Shown here piece after piece: positions 18,499-27,580 of a stretch of 42,692 nucleotides of DNA. Within the stretch, counting starts at the first letter, position 1; each line of letters opens with the position of its first letter. The notes below the pieces were generated by a model. That model did no database searches. It worked only from the letters and a program-made list of their open reading frames with translations, and was not told where the DNA came from. The stretch lies in contig CALFBH010000092.1 of NCBI GenBank assembly GCA_937951615.1, positions 1-42,692 on the forward strand. Reading direction: 5' to 3'. The translations under genes and the position numbers were made by a program. Origin of the DNA: an uncultured Saprospiraceae bacterium. GTDB taxonomy: Bacteria > Bacteroidota > Bacteroidia > Chitinophagales > Saprospiraceae.

Positions 18499-19476
18499 AT
18501 GAAACAATTAATGCTTTTGACATTTATACTTGGATGTTGGACGCTGGTCACTGCTCAAAATCCTTTAGTAGGGAATATGGGTAGTACTACCGCAGCAGCA
18601 CCTTCGCATGTTGGCGGAAGTGTGAGTGTAGATGTCAACAACCTGATTTCGACACAGGATGCCCAAGGTCTGCTCGATAATTTAGGGTCGGTAACTGTTC
18701 ATTATCCCATACAAAGCTATTATCCAAATACGACATCAGGGACAATAGAACTAATCCGTAAAGCTACCGAAAAGGGTTTATTAAAAGGGCAGGTTTCTGG
18801 AAACAGTATGGCAGTTGCGCTGACAGACAAAGGACGCGAATTGCTGGTAGAAACGGAAACTCAAAGAGGCATTACGGTCTGGCATCTTGCTGTTGGATTA
18901 TGTGAGCATCCACTGGCTGCCCATACTACTTTAGGCACGAGCAGTGGTCGAGCAGGACAAACCCTTACCTTTTCCCTCAATATTGACATCAATACAACGC
19001 TTGGTGAAATTCTGGGTTTTCGCCCGGAAGACAGAAAAGATAATTTTACTGTCGATTTGATTCCTACTTCAAGTGGCTGGATTATCGATCAAACCTCACT
19101 CAATCTTCCTATCAAACAGGCATCTGCTTCCTCTGTAGGGAACTTCCTGCTTCGAGTACACAAATTTGTCAAAGCACTGCCTCGTAAATTGCAAGGTAAA
19201 ACCTGGACACGCCAGCATAAAAAAGAGGATAAAAGATACAGACATACCTTCAGAGCTGATGGAACCTGTACTTATTATGATGCAAAAATAAGTAAGGAAA
19301 AGAAGGGTTCTTACAGCGTTAAAAGCAATCAGGTATTTATCAATTTTCTTGATGGCGATAAAATGACCTTAACCATTGATTATAAAAAATACGGAGATGA
19401 TTGGCTGGCTATGGTGCCTAAAGGCGGATTGATCTGGTCAGTGAATGCCTGGAAATTTTATGCTACGCCCGAATAA
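18499..19476 (+). CDS. Secreted protein with lipocalin-like C-terminus
   Basis: This 325-residue protein has a signal peptide (MKQLMLLTFILGCWTLVTAQ). Residues 40-140 are an unrecognised domain (VDVNNLISTQDAQGLLDNLG; LLKGQVSGNSMAVALTDKGR). Residues about 140-215 may form a second beta domain. The last 95 residues (LQGKTWTRQHKKEDKRYRHTFRADGTCTY...) look like a small lipocalin-type barrel in which strands report on total fold, not catalysis. It is monocistronic and convergent with the large secreted protease gene, the two being separated by a GC-rich terminator. I cannot name the family. Confidence 0.7.
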   Translation: MKQLMLLTFILGCWTLVTAQNPLVGNMGSTTAAAPSHVGGSVSVDVNNLISTQDAQGLLDNLGSVTVHYPIQSYYPNTTSGTIELIRKATEKGLLKGQVSGNSMAVALTDKGRELLVETETQRGITVWHLAVGLCEHPLAAHTTLGTSSGRAGQTLTFSLNIDINTTLGEILGFRPEDRKDNFTVDLIPTSSGWIIDQTSLNLPIKQASASSVGNFLLRVHKFVKALPRKLQGKTWTRQHKKEDKRYRHTFRADGTCTYYDAKISKEKKGSYSVKSNQVFINFLDGDKMTLTIDYKKYGDDWLAMVPKGGLIWSVNAWKFYATPE

Positions 19477-19576
19477 ACCCCTGTACCCCCATAAAAAACA
19501 CCTTATAATAAATTCCCCAGAAAGACCGTGAGTCCCTCTGTTAATGTTGATTTTTAACCCCGAATCACTCATGAAA

Positions 19577-19602
19577 AAAGCCCCGGCGCGAGCCGGGGCT
19601 TT
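19577..19602. terminator. GC-rich bidirectional terminator
   Basis: AAAGCCCCGGC-GCGA-GCCGGGGCTTT forms an 11-bp perfect stem with a 4-nt loop and flanking A/T tracts. It lies between the convergent genes ending at 19476 and 19639. Confidence 0.85.
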
Positions 19603-19638
19603 GTAGTATAAGTATCGTTTATGATGATAAGTCAATGA

Positions 19639-22600
19639 CTATTCCACCACTATTCTCTTCGTGACTACGCCTTCGTTATAGGTAACTTTTAATAAGTAAA
19701 CACCCGTTTCGTAAGCAGATAAATCAATCGTATTGTTTTGTGCATTATCCGTTTTGATCAATTGACCAATAATATCAAACACCTCAATGGATGTAGGCAC
19801 TTCATTGGATTCAATGAAAAGCATTCCGCTGGTAGGATTCGGGAATACCCGTAAGCCTTTTGCAATTTCCAAGTCGCTGATATTAACCGTAAGATCAACA
19901 ATCAGACAAACTGGAATACCGTCGCAACCTGCTGCACTGGTTTCTGTAACACAAACCTGACCCGTTGCACCCATGGTATTCCACAATACACTAATAGCAT
20001 TGCCTGTACCACCTGATGCCTGTGTACCGCCTGTGATAGCCCAGTCATAAGTAGAACCACCTGTTACGGAAACATTATAATTTTCAGTACTTCCATTAAC
20101 AACCATAGATGAACCATTAACTGCACCAGTACTTGGAGCTGGATTGATGGTCACCGTCTGACTGGTCATGTCGCTGCCGATTGAGTTAGTCGCAGTCAAG
20201 TTAATGGTATATGTTCCTGCTGCGTTATAGACAAAAATCGGATTAGTATCCGTACTTGTACCTGGTGTAGCATTGGTCGCAGTCCAAGAATACGTGTCAG
20301 CATTCTGGCTGTTATTGGTAATCATAACCTGGTCGCCTACACAATAAGATCCGCCTACACTGAAATTCGCAACAGCATCCGGACTTGTAGTAAATGGCAG
20401 ACAGAAATCAATTGCTTCCTGGTCGGTAAATTCACCACCTTCACCTAATGAATTACCAGCAGCATCAACTAATGTATAGCCTCCTTCACCAAAACCACAG
20501 CAAATACCGTCTCCATAGCTATCATAAATCGTAAAAGTGTAGCAACCATCATCAAGACAAAGGTCATTTATATTTAAAGTGGCTGCATCTGCAAAGCCTG
20601 TACTGCTGTATACAACCGTACCACTTCCATCTGTAACGTCATAAGAAGTCTCTGCTGGATAATTATCTGTTGTTAGATTTACAGTAAAAATATTTCCATC
20701 AATAATCTCAACAGTTCCAGTTGTCATATCTGTACCTGTTGCATTCGTAACCGTCAGTGTGATGGTATAAGTGCCAGACGTACTATAAGTAAAACTTGGC
20801 GTTTCATCTGTACTGGTAGAAGGAGTCGCATTAGGTGCACTCCAGGAATAAGTTGCTCCGTTCTGACTGGTATTGTCCATTGTTACGGGTAAGCCTACAC
20901 AAACACTTGCTGTATTGGTAAAAGTAGCTACAGGTGCAGGTGCATTAAATGGTAGACAGAAATTGACAGATTCTTGGTCGGTGAACTCACCACCTTCAGC
21001 AATAATAAGACCAGCCTCATCTACGATTTCATAGCCACCAATACCATAACTACAACAGATACCATCTCCGTAAACATCAAAAATGGTAAAAGTATAACAG
21101 CCATCAGCTAGGCAATAGTCATCTATATTCAATTGCGGGCCAGGGAAACCTTCTCCCGTGAATACAATATTACCCATATCATCTTCAATCTGATAAGACG
21201 TCTCACCTGGGTAATTATCTGTTGTAAGATTGACAAGCAATGTATTACCATCAATGATATTAAAATTGCTGGTGGCAAAACTGTTATTAGTGGCATCATT
21301 ATCAGCCATACCATTAGGCATGAGAATCGTTGCATCAAAAGTATATGCACCCAGCGCCAATGTAGTAGCAGGAAGCGTAACCGTAGTAGACGCATAAAAT
21401 CCAAGTGGACTGCCTGTCCAGTTATAGGTTTGTGTCGCGCCACCATTATAACTATACTCAATAGTGAAACTTGTAATATCCGTTCCTCCAATATTTCTAA
21501 CTTGCAAAACAGGCGTAACTTCATCATCACAATAATCACCTGAAGGAGCGTCTAAAATAACGCTTTGCATATCAATAGCCAATGGCGGATCAATAAAATA
21601 AGCTCCATTAAGCGTATCCGGCATCAGGTTTTGTGGGTCGAGCCAGTCACTCAGGCGACTAGCAGATGTTCCTCCACCTGTCCATGACGTAAAGAATTTT
21701 CCATAAGTATCAAATGCAGTATTGCCGCAAGCAGCTCCGCCACCATGCAACTGGCCAACGACCTGTTTGTTTTGGTCGAAAAGTGGTGAACCAGAAGAAC
21801 CTCCTTCTGTCGTGCCATCTTCCCAGTTATCAACATTCCAGTGATCACCGCCTGGTACATTGGCATCGCCCTGTGCCCAAGTGCCAGGATAAACTGGGTC
21901 ATCATTGAAAGATATTTTTTTCACATCGCCTGAAGGGTGATGAATAGCTGTTGTATTGATTGCAGGAGTATTAGTCCTGTTCCAGCCAGCATAATAAACC
22001 ACATAATTGGGAGGTGGTGGCATACTCAATTCAATCAAAGAAAAATCGGAGGGGGCGGAATTTGCTCGCAATGTTCCACCGACAATACTTTGAGAGAAAT
22101 CGCCATCTGGGCCATTACAACTTGGGCTGTTATAATTAAAAGCAAAAGACCAGTTGCTACTGACATTAGTACCACAGTGGTCGGCACCGAGGAAATAAGG
22201 TGTACCATCCTGAGCTGTATTGTTTACGATAGCTCCTGTACAGAATCCTGAACCGCCCTGAAGTATAATCGCAACAGAACGAATCTGATCTTCCCAGCCT
22301 GCACTCTCAGGACAAGCCACATCAATATTACAAGAACCAGAATCGCCATAACCTCTGGCTAGTTTTTCAGCAATCGTCTCGTGCAAATTGCGATAAGCAT
22401 GAGCGACCTGTGAAATATACAGTAGACCTTGTCCACGTACAGCAGCAGGCTCAAAGTATTCCAGTGTAACCGTTTCACCAGCAATAGGTGTGATGGCAAA
22501 CATGCCATCTGTTTTGTTATTTAATGCAGTGAATGCTCCACGTACTTCCGAACGATCGTCATTATAAGCATATAATTTTGCACCTTCCGGCATATAAAAT

Positions 22601-22938
22601 TTGCTGAATAAAAAGTTGATAGAATACGCATCAAAAGAAGTAAAGGTCATTCTCCAAATACGATCTCCATTAGGCAACTTTGTCCAGGTACCGGCATTTT
22701 TAGGATTTAATTCTACTGGAAATGGCATCGCAAAGCGGAAAGGCCCAGCATTCTTTGCCATGTTTTCTTCATCTTCAGCGAGTGCTGCCTGCATATCAAA
22801 AGAAGGCATATATTCTACCTCTACGCGGTCGTCCACGTCGTAGGTAAAACTTGGAGGTGTTCCTGGTGTGGCTATTTGTGCATACATGCCTGAAATCAGC
22901 ATGAAAGAAGCCAGCATAAGTGTAAGAATTTTTCTCAT
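19639..22938 (-). CDS. T9SS-secreted trypsin-like serine protease with PKD repeats
   Basis: I use the start at 22938, which yields the signal peptide MRKILTLMLASFMLISGMYA; 22944 and 22995 are alternatives. A lysyl-endopeptidase-like S1 domain follows (about 190-440), with its triad visible as His in FLGADHCG, Asp in APSDFSLIEL and Ser in EGGSSGSPLF. Downstream is a CARDB-like Ig domain (about 465-560). Then come two copies of a roughly 100-residue Cys-rich module (NLTTDNYP...GCYTFTI-DxYGDGICC...GEFTDQE), each followed by a PKD domain. The C-terminus is a Por secretion sorting domain (LRVFPNPTSGMLFIE ... GVYLLKVTYNEGVVTKRIVVE). The protein would be exported by the type IX system and attached or released at the surface. 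It probably acts in extracellular protein degradation. Confidence 0.9.
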   Translation of the reverse strand: MRKILTLMLASFMLISGMYAQIATPGTPPSFTYDVDDRVEVEYMPSFDMQAALAEDEENMAKNAGPFRFAMPFPVELNPKNAGTWTKLPNGDRIWRMTFTSFDAYSINFLFSKFYMPEGAKLYAYNDDRSEVRGAFTALNNKTDGMFAITPIAGETVTLEYFEPAAVRGQGLLYISQVAHAYRNLHETIAEKLARGYGDSGSCNIDVACPESAGWEDQIRSVAIILQGGSGFCTGAIVNNTAQDGTPYFLGADHCGTNVSSNWSFAFNYNSPSCNGPDGDFSQSIVGGTLRANSAPSDFSLIELSMPPPPNYVVYYAGWNRTNTPAINTTAIHHPSGDVKKISFNDDPVYPGTWAQGDANVPGGDHWNVDNWEDGTTEGGSSGSPLFDQNKQVVGQLHGGGAACGNTAFDTYGKFFTSWTGGGTSASRLSDWLDPQNLMPDTLNGAYFIDPPLAIDMQSVILDAPSGDYCDDEVTPVLQVRNIGGTDITSFTIEYSYNGGATQTYNWTGSPLGFYASTTVTLPATTLALGAYTFDATILMPNGMADNDATNNSFATSNFNIIDGNTLLVNLTTDNYPGETSYQIEDDMGNIVFTGEGFPGPQLNIDDYCLADGCYTFTIFDVYGDGICCSYGIGGYEIVDEAGLIIAEGGEFTDQESVNFCLPFNAPAPVATFTNTASVCVGLPVTMDNTSQNGATYSWSAPNATPSTSTDETPSFTYSTSGTYTITLTVTNATGTDMTTGTVEIIDGNIFTVNLTTDNYPAETSYDVTDGSGTVVYSSTGFADAATLNINDLCLDDGCYTFTIYDSYGDGICCGFGEGGYTLVDAAGNSLGEGGEFTDQEAIDFCLPFTTSPDAVANFSVGGSYCVGDQVMITNNSQNADTYSWTATNATPGTSTDTNPIFVYNAAGTYTINLTATNSIGSDMTSQTVTINPAPSTGAVNGSSMVVNGSTENYNVSVTGGSTYDWAITGGTQASGGTGNAISVLWNTMGATGQVCVTETSAAGCDGIPVCLIVDLTVNISDLEIAKGLRVFPNPTSGMLFIESNEVPTSIEVFDIIGQLIKTDNAQNNTIDLSAYETGVYLLKVTYNEGVVTKRIVVE

Positions 22939-23125
22939 GTTCATATTTATTGTGAATAAACTAAGATAACGGGGTGTTGGTGAAAAAGATTTCAAATGTA
23001 ATTAAAAATCAAATAAAAATGGACGTAAACAAACGCACTGTCAGCATATAGACACAAGAGACTTTAGTATTCCAGTCGTTTTATAGAAAATATGATATAA
23101 TTCTGACATTTCAGCACAGGAAAGG

Positions 23126-23282
23126 TGAGTCATTCCGAATTTTTAGAAAAACAAAAATTATAAGAGGTCGATAGTCCGCAGTCGGTGGTCGATGGTCGAT
23201 GGCTCACAGCCATCGACTATGGACTATCGACCATGGACATTCTGAATATATTTCAGAATAAAGTCTAATATAGAATGACTCA
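23126..23282. repeat. GTCGATAGTCC inverted word-repeat element (gatB 3' side)
   Basis: The inner arms GGTCGATAGTCC...GATGGCT (23166-23204) and AGCCATCGACTATGGACTAT...CC (23208-23232) are separated by only 3 nt. Next to them is the hairpin ATTCTGAA-TATAT-TTCAGAAT (23239-23259). An outer pair, TGAGTCATTC (23126-23135) and GAATGACTCA (23273-23282), closes the structure and includes the gatB stop codon. It fills the 335-bp gap between gatB and the secreted protease gene. Confidence 0.85.
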
Positions 23283-24725
23283 TGTTTTATTGTCCAGCTT
23301 TTCTCTCAGGAGTTGATTAGCTACTTTGGGATTCACTTTGCCGCCAGAAGCTTTCATTACTTCGCCCATAAACATACCTAGTAGACCTTTTTTGCCATTG
23401 CGATAAGCCTTGACTTTATCTGGAAATTTAGCAATGATGCGATCTACAAGGGCTTCGATAGAGCCAGCGTCAGAGTCTTGAAGCAGGTTGAGTTGCCCAG
23501 CTAATTCTAATGGGGACGTATCGGGCTGTTTAACGAGTTCTGGGAATACTTTCTGGCTGGCAGCGGCATTACTGAGTTTATTATCGTCCACCATGCCAAT
23601 CAGATTGGCAATTGTTTTGGGAGATAAAGCAAATTGGTCTATCGACAGGTTATTTTCATTCAAATAGGACTTGATGACATTGGTGAGCCAGTTGGCAGCA
23701 GCTTTATAATTTTTGGTGTGTTGAGTGATTTCTTTATAAAAAAAGACCATGTCTTTATCTTCTAATAGCACATTTGCATCATAATCTGATAAGCCATACA
23801 CCAATTGCAATTCCTGTTTGATTTCATTGGGCAGTTTGGGCATGTTTTTTTGTACAGTGTCAATGTATTCGTCGGTCAGCAGTACTGGTGATAAGTCTGG
23901 TTCTGGAAAATATCGGTAATCATGTGCATTTTCTTTACTGCGCAGCACATTATTGGTATGTCCTACCTGCGCATCAAAAGAGCGGGTTTCCTGGTCGATT
24001 GTCCCGCCTTTTTCTATGACTTTGATTTGTCTTTTTGCTTCGTATTCAATGGCGCGTTTAGCATTTCGCATGGAGTTGACATTCTTGATTTCGCAGCGTG
24101 TACCCAGTTTGGTTTCGCCTTTTGGGCGAATGGAAATATTGCAATCGCAACGAATCGAGCCTTCCTGCATATTGCCATCCGATATGTCCAGATAACGCAC
24201 CAGTTTTCGCAATTCGGTGATAAAGACATAAGCCTCCTCGCCAGAACGCAAATCTGGTTCAGTTACAATTTCCAGTAAGGGGACACCAGCCCTATTGAGG
24301 TCAATCAGGGAGTGTTTTGGATTGATGTCGTGGATAGATTTCCCAGCATCTTCTTCCAGATGAATATGGTGCAAACGAATCGTCTTTTGTTCTCCGCCGA
24401 CTTCAATATCCAGTTTGCCGCCTACACATATCGGGTGGCTGTCCTGTGTGGTTTGGAAGCCTTTCGGCGAATCTGCATAAAAATAATTTTTCCGGTCAAA
24501 TCGGGTGTCGCGGGTAATATCGCAACCCAAAGCCAGCCCTAGTCGCACGGCATATTCAATCGCCCGTTCATTCACCCTCGGTAAAGTGCCGGGATGTGCC
24601 ATAGAAATTGCACTGATGTGGGTATTTGGCGCGGCACCATAAGCCGCAGCATCTCCGCAAAAAGCTTTGCTTTTGGTGTTGAGTTGGACGTGTACTTCGA
24701 GTCCAATAACAGTTTCGTACTTCAT
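23280..24725 (-). CDS. gatB: Asp-tRNA(Asn)/Glu-tRNA(Gln) amidotransferase subunit B
   Basis: The start at 24725 (MKYETVIGLEVHVQLNTKSK) is chosen because it is the canonical GatB N-terminus and gives 481 residues, the normal length. The upstream in-frame ORF (to 24959) translates an intergenic inverted repeat. GatB binds misacylated tRNA and phosphorylates the Glu or Asp side chain before GatA supplies ammonia. Conserved stretches include GVPLLEIVTEPDL, GSIRCDCNISIRPKG, YRYFPEPDL and the C-terminal YqeY-like tail domain (GKVNPKVANQLLREKL). gatA and gatC are not in the window. A CAAAGTTA motif at 24767-24774 (minus strand TAACTTTG) is a likely -7 box. Confidence 0.96.
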   Translation of the reverse strand: MKYETVIGLEVHVQLNTKSKAFCGDAAAYGAAPNTHISAISMAHPGTLPRVNERAIEYAVRLGLALGCDITRDTRFDRKNYFYADSPKGFQTTQDSHPICVGGKLDIEVGGEQKTIRLHHIHLEEDAGKSIHDINPKHSLIDLNRAGVPLLEIVTEPDLRSGEEAYVFITELRKLVRYLDISDGNMQEGSIRCDCNISIRPKGETKLGTRCEIKNVNSMRNAKRAIEYEAKRQIKVIEKGGTIDQETRSFDAQVGHTNNVLRSKENAHDYRYFPEPDLSPVLLTDEYIDTVQKNMPKLPNEIKQELQLVYGLSDYDANVLLEDKDMVFFYKEITQHTKNYKAAANWLTNVIKSYLNENNLSIDQFALSPKTIANLIGMVDDNKLSNAAASQKVFPELVKQPDTSPLELAGQLNLLQDSDAGSIEALVDRIIAKFPDKVKAYRNGKKGLLGMFMGEVMKASGGKVNPKVANQLLREKLDNKT

Positions 24726-24766
24726 AAGTCGGGCAAAATGTAGCAATGAATAAATCAGGCGAAGTG

Positions 24767-24774
24767 CAAAGTTA
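24767..24774 (-). promoter_or_regulatory. -7 promoter element of gatB
   Basis: On the minus strand TAACTTTG matches TAnnTTTG and lies about 42 bp upstream of the gatB start. The -33 half is not clear. Confidence 0.4.
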
Positions 24775-24782
24775 ACAGACTT

Positions 24783-24944
24783 AGGAACGTGAAAAGAATA
24801 AAATGTAAATGTTCTGCGAAATATTTTTGTTTCAATCAAGGCAGTGAAATATGCGCTATGCCTAAGCATAGTAAGTGTTTCACTAACGCGGAGTGAAGCA
24901 AAAAGATGAAGCAGAATGTTATAAGTTATTCTTTTCACGTTCCT
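24783..24944. repeat. Triple-nested inverted repeat upstream of gatB
   Basis: The outer arms AGGAACGTGAAAAGAATAA (24783-24801) and the exact complement (24926-24944) are 19 bp. A GTTCTGC/GCAGAATG pair follows inside. Next is GTGAAA (24844-24849) with TTTCAC (24878-24883), and last the hairpin CTATGC-CTAA-GCATAG (24856-24871). It spans about 160 bp and sits upstream of the gatB promoter motif. The 13-mer TAGGAACGTGAAA recurs at 13431. Confidence 0.85.
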
Positions 24945-24990
24945 TGGTGGAAACTTCAAACGTCTTGGTTGGTCTAATGGCTAAAATTCA

Positions 24991-24998
24991 TACCTTTG
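24991..24998 (+). promoter_or_regulatory. -7 promoter element upstream of the DUF4956 gene
   Basis: TACCTTTG matches TAnnTTTG, with TTGG about 22 bp upstream as a poor -33. Transcripts starting here would carry the whole downstream word-repeat element as a 5' leader. Confidence 0.35.
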
Positions 24999-25030
24999 CG
25001 ATTCAAGATTCCCCAAAGTGACAATGCTAT

Positions 25031-25171
25031 TACCATAATGAGTGAATAAATAAATGAGAGAATGAATGGATGGATGAGTGAATGAGTAAATTTGCGAAGC
25101 AAAAGACCCGTTCATCATTCATAGTTCATCATTTATCATTCATAGTTCATCATTCATCATTGATTATTCAT
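25031..25171. repeat. GAATGAATGGATG / TCATCATTCATAGT inverted word-repeat element
   Basis: The left arm (about 25038-25090) repeats ATGAGTGAATAAATAAATGA-like words. The centre is TTTGC-GAA-GCAAA (25091-25103). The right arm (25110-25171) repeats TTCATCATTCATAG. The ATG of the following gene (25170) is made by the last word. The same words occur at 38591-38682. Confidence 0.8.
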
Positions 25172-25847
25172 GAATACCTTTGAGCAATATTTACAGGAAT
25201 TTAACAGCACTATAGACATCTGGCGGTTTATGCTGTCCTTTTTGGTTGCAGCATTTTTTGCTATGATTCTCTATCTGTTTTATATCCGTTTTGCTAATCC
25301 TTTGTCGAACCGACAGCGTTTTGCACAAATATTTTTGCCTTTAACACTGACAACGATGATTATCATTACAGTGGTCAAGTCTTCATTGGCTTTGTCGCTT
25401 GGCTTGGTGGGGGCTTTGTCTATTGTGCGTTTTCGAACAGCCATCAAAGACCCGGAAGAGCTGACTTATCTGTTTCTTTGCATCGCGCTCGGACTCATAA
25501 CAGGAGCCGATCAATTATTGATTGCAGTGATTGGTTTTCCGGTTATTCTGACGATGATTGGTATTTATAAATACACAACCGGACGGGTACGGATGAAATA
25601 TGATGATAAAATGCTCTTGTCCATACAAAGTAAATCCGATCAACTCGAACCGCTGATAAACTGCATTGCGGAACATCTACCACATGTCGAACTCAAAAGA
25701 TATACGCAGGATAAATCGGGAATTGACCTGACCTTAGGTTGTAAAATAGATGCTGTTTCCCAATTGGATACGATTAAAGTAGCTTTAGATAAAATTGCAC
25801 CGGATACTAGAATTTCAGTTATTCGACAGCCGGAAATTATTGCTTAA
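25170..25847 (+). CDS. DUF4956 membrane protein
   Basis: This 225-residue protein has about four TM segments (roughly 20-42, 58-80, 85-112 and 115-135). They are linked by the hallmark LGLVGALSIVRFRTAIKDPE of the DUF4956 family. The C-terminal 80 residues are a soluble ferredoxin-like tail, which is present in longer members. The family is found in bacteria near CotH and polyphosphate-related genes and lacks an assigned activity. A CotH gene is present in this window but 13 kb away. It is followed after 36 bp by the dienelactone hydrolase gene on the same strand, so co-transcription is plausible. Confidence 0.85.
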   Translation: MNTFEQYLQEFNSTIDIWRFMLSFLVAAFFAMILYLFYIRFANPLSNRQRFAQIFLPLTLTTMIIITVVKSSLALSLGLVGALSIVRFRTAIKDPEELTYLFLCIALGLITGADQLLIAVIGFPVILTMIGIYKYTTGRVRMKYDDKMLLSIQSKSDQLEPLINCIAEHLPHVELKRYTQDKSGIDLTLGCKIDAVSQLDTIKVALDKIAPDTRISVIRQPEIIA

Positions 25848-25883
25848 ATTTTTCTCATGTAGAGTAGCTTAAAATAAAAGATT

Positions 25884-26699
25884 ATGCTAAACAAAATTAT
25901 ACTATTTGCTCTAATACTTTGTTTTTTGTCCTGCGGCACTAATCCGCAAAAAGACAAAGACATGAGCGATTTCAGTGAGGACAAAGAGTTTAAAGACAGC
26001 CATGAAAAGCCAGACGCGATTTCACCGGATTTGATGGGCAAGTCAATAACTTTTGATACAGCTGATGGTAAAAAAGGAAGTGCCTATATGCTTAGTTCAA
26101 AAACAGCATCCAATAAATACCTATTTGTTATTCATGAATGGTGGGGATTGAATGACCACATCAGACAGGAAGCAGATCGTTATGCCAAAGAGCTGGAGGA
26201 TGTTCATGTGATTGCACTCGACATGTATGATGGCAATGTAGCCGATAATCCCGACGATGCTTCCCGCTTTATGAAGGCTGTGAGTGAAGATCGTTCGAAT
26301 GCTATTGTAAATGGTGCATTGGCTATGGCTGGTAAAGATGCCCAAATTGGCACGATAGGTTGGTGTTTTGGTGGTGGCTGGTCGCTGAAAAGCAGTCTGC
26401 TGGCAGGTAATCAGTCCAAAGCCTGTGTGATGTATTACGGAATGCCTGTACAAGATGCAAAAGTACTCGCTGGTTTGCAGACTGATGTACTTGGCATTTT
26501 TGCCATCCAGGATGCCTGGATTAGCCCCGAAGTAGAGAAAAAATTTGCAGGGCTGATGAAGGCAACTGGTAAGAAGTTGATTTCTCATTCCTTTGAAGCC
26601 GATCATGCTTTCGCGAATCCTAGTAGCCCGCGTTATCAAGAAGAAGCGGCAACAGCTGCGAATAAGATTGTGCTGGAGTATTTGAAGGAGCGGTTGTAA
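25884..26699 (+). CDS. Dienelactone hydrolase-family lipoprotein
   Basis: This 271-residue protein has a lipobox (ILCFLSC) at about residue 14-16, followed by an acidic linker (SDFSEDKEFKDSHEK). The alpha/beta-hydrolase core begins near residue 60. The family triad is Cys-Asp-His: the nucleophile in IGTIGWCFGGGWS, Asp in FAIQDAWISPE and His in EADHAFANPS. Dienelactone hydrolases open lactone rings, but many lipoprotein relatives have unknown substrates. The exported, lipid-anchored form suggests a periplasmic or surface esterase. It lies 36 bp after the DUF4956 gene. Confidence 0.85.
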   Translation: MLNKIILFALILCFLSCGTNPQKDKDMSDFSEDKEFKDSHEKPDAISPDLMGKSITFDTADGKKGSAYMLSSKTASNKYLFVIHEWWGLNDHIRQEADRYAKELEDVHVIALDMYDGNVADNPDDASRFMKAVSEDRSNAIVNGALAMAGKDAQIGTIGWCFGGGWSLKSSLLAGNQSKACVMYYGMPVQDAKVLAGLQTDVLGIFAIQDAWISPEVEKKFAGLMKATGKKLISHSFEADHAFANPSSPRYQEEAATAANKIVLEYLKERL

Positions 26700-26739
26700 T
26701 GACGTGGCTCAGCATTCCTGCCTGAATTTGAGCTATTGA

Positions 26740-27120
26740 TTATTCCACCCTACGCAATTGCAGTGCAAACAAATTGTCCATAAGCGTGGTACTAAGTTGC
26801 AGCGTATCCCTATAATCATCAGGAAGAATATCAAAAATCACCTCCGGTTGGTCGAGATTTTTGATGGTGTTTTCACCAATCTCAACAGAGACAGTGTAAG
26901 GTATGGATGGCTGAGAAGGAAAATTACTTTCCATTTTATCCTGTTCAAAACGAAAAAATACACCTTCAAATGTAGGCGTCGGTTGGTTGTTGCGTTGTGC
27001 AGCATATAATTCCCAGCGTCCCTGCAAATCTTTTTTATTGGCTTCAGCGGCTTCACCACAAGCCATGTAAAACATAGAAACTGCCAATAAAGGCAGTAGA
27101 TAGCAAACGATATTTTTCAT
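26740..27120 (-). CDS. Hypothetical lipoprotein (126 aa)
   Basis: A lipoprotein signal peptide ends FYMAC (Cys21). The mature part contains LQGRWELYAAQRNNQPTPTF, again a lipocalin-like opening strand, and is mostly beta in character. Its start codon is 1 bp beyond the stop of the next lipoprotein gene, so the two form a tight two-gene operon. It may be a distant paralogue of that partner. Function unknown. Confidence 0.7.
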   Translation of the reverse strand: MKNIVCYLLPLLAVSMFYMACGEAAEANKKDLQGRWELYAAQRNNQPTPTFEGVFFRFEQDKMESNFPSQPSIPYTVSVEIGENTIKNLDQPEVIFDILPDDYRDTLQLSTTLMDNLFALQLRRVE

Positions 27121-27121
27121 G

Positions 27122-27580
27122 TTATTTTTTTACACGTTCTAAAACCATGCGGGCTAATTGTCCGTTTTTGTCTTGTGCCAATACGGCTATTTGTCCATTA
27201 CCCAAATCTTCCAGTATTGCTTTTTTCTCTGGTCTATTCGGATAAATCAGGCGATTGCCTTCGATACGGTACATCTCTTCTCTGGTTCTGAATGAAGATT
27301 TTACACGACCTTCTGTAGTGAATTCTATGGTGGCGTCTTTATAACGCTCCATCGGCAAGTCTTTTTCACCCAGTTTATAACTGACAATTTCCCAGACATC
27401 CAGTATTTTTTCTGCCATGGGAATAGAGTCATTATTGGGCAATAGGTCGGGTAATATAGATGCCTCCACGACTTGTGTGCTTGGGCTTTGTACTTTTTGA
27501 TCTGACGTGCTGGCATTCTGGCAGGCCAATAATGTACTAGCCAAGATAGCAGTTAGCAAGGTGTATTGAAGTAATTTCAT
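27122..27580 (-). CDS. Hypothetical lipocalin-like lipoprotein (152 aa)
   Basis: The signal peptide ends STLLAC (Cys20), followed by a Ser/Gln-rich linker. The domain from about residue 60 (ILDVWEIVSYKLGEKDLPME ... ATIEFTTEGRVKSSFRTREE) has the W-x-(V/L)xS opening and beta pattern of Bacteroidota lipocalin-like domains. It is the first gene of a pair with the 126-residue lipoprotein. A CAAATGTA motif (27620-27627) is a possible -7 box on the minus strand. Confidence 0.7.
   Translation of the reverse strand: MKLLQYTLLTAILASTLLACQNASTSDQKVQSPSTQVVEASILPDLLPNNDSIPMAEKILDVWEIVSYKLGEKDLPMERYKDATIEFTTEGRVKSSFRTREEMYRIEGNRLIYPNRPEKKAILEDLGNGQIAVLAQDKNGQLARMVLERVKK

Noticed and set aside
21133-21543. 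136-residue ORFs on both strands within the protease gene
   Set aside because: They lie inside the real protease frame, which shows catalytic and sorting motifs.
24726-24959. 78-residue N-terminal extension of GatB
   Set aside because: It translates the nested inverted repeat and is absent from canonical GatB, which starts at MKYETVIGLEVH.
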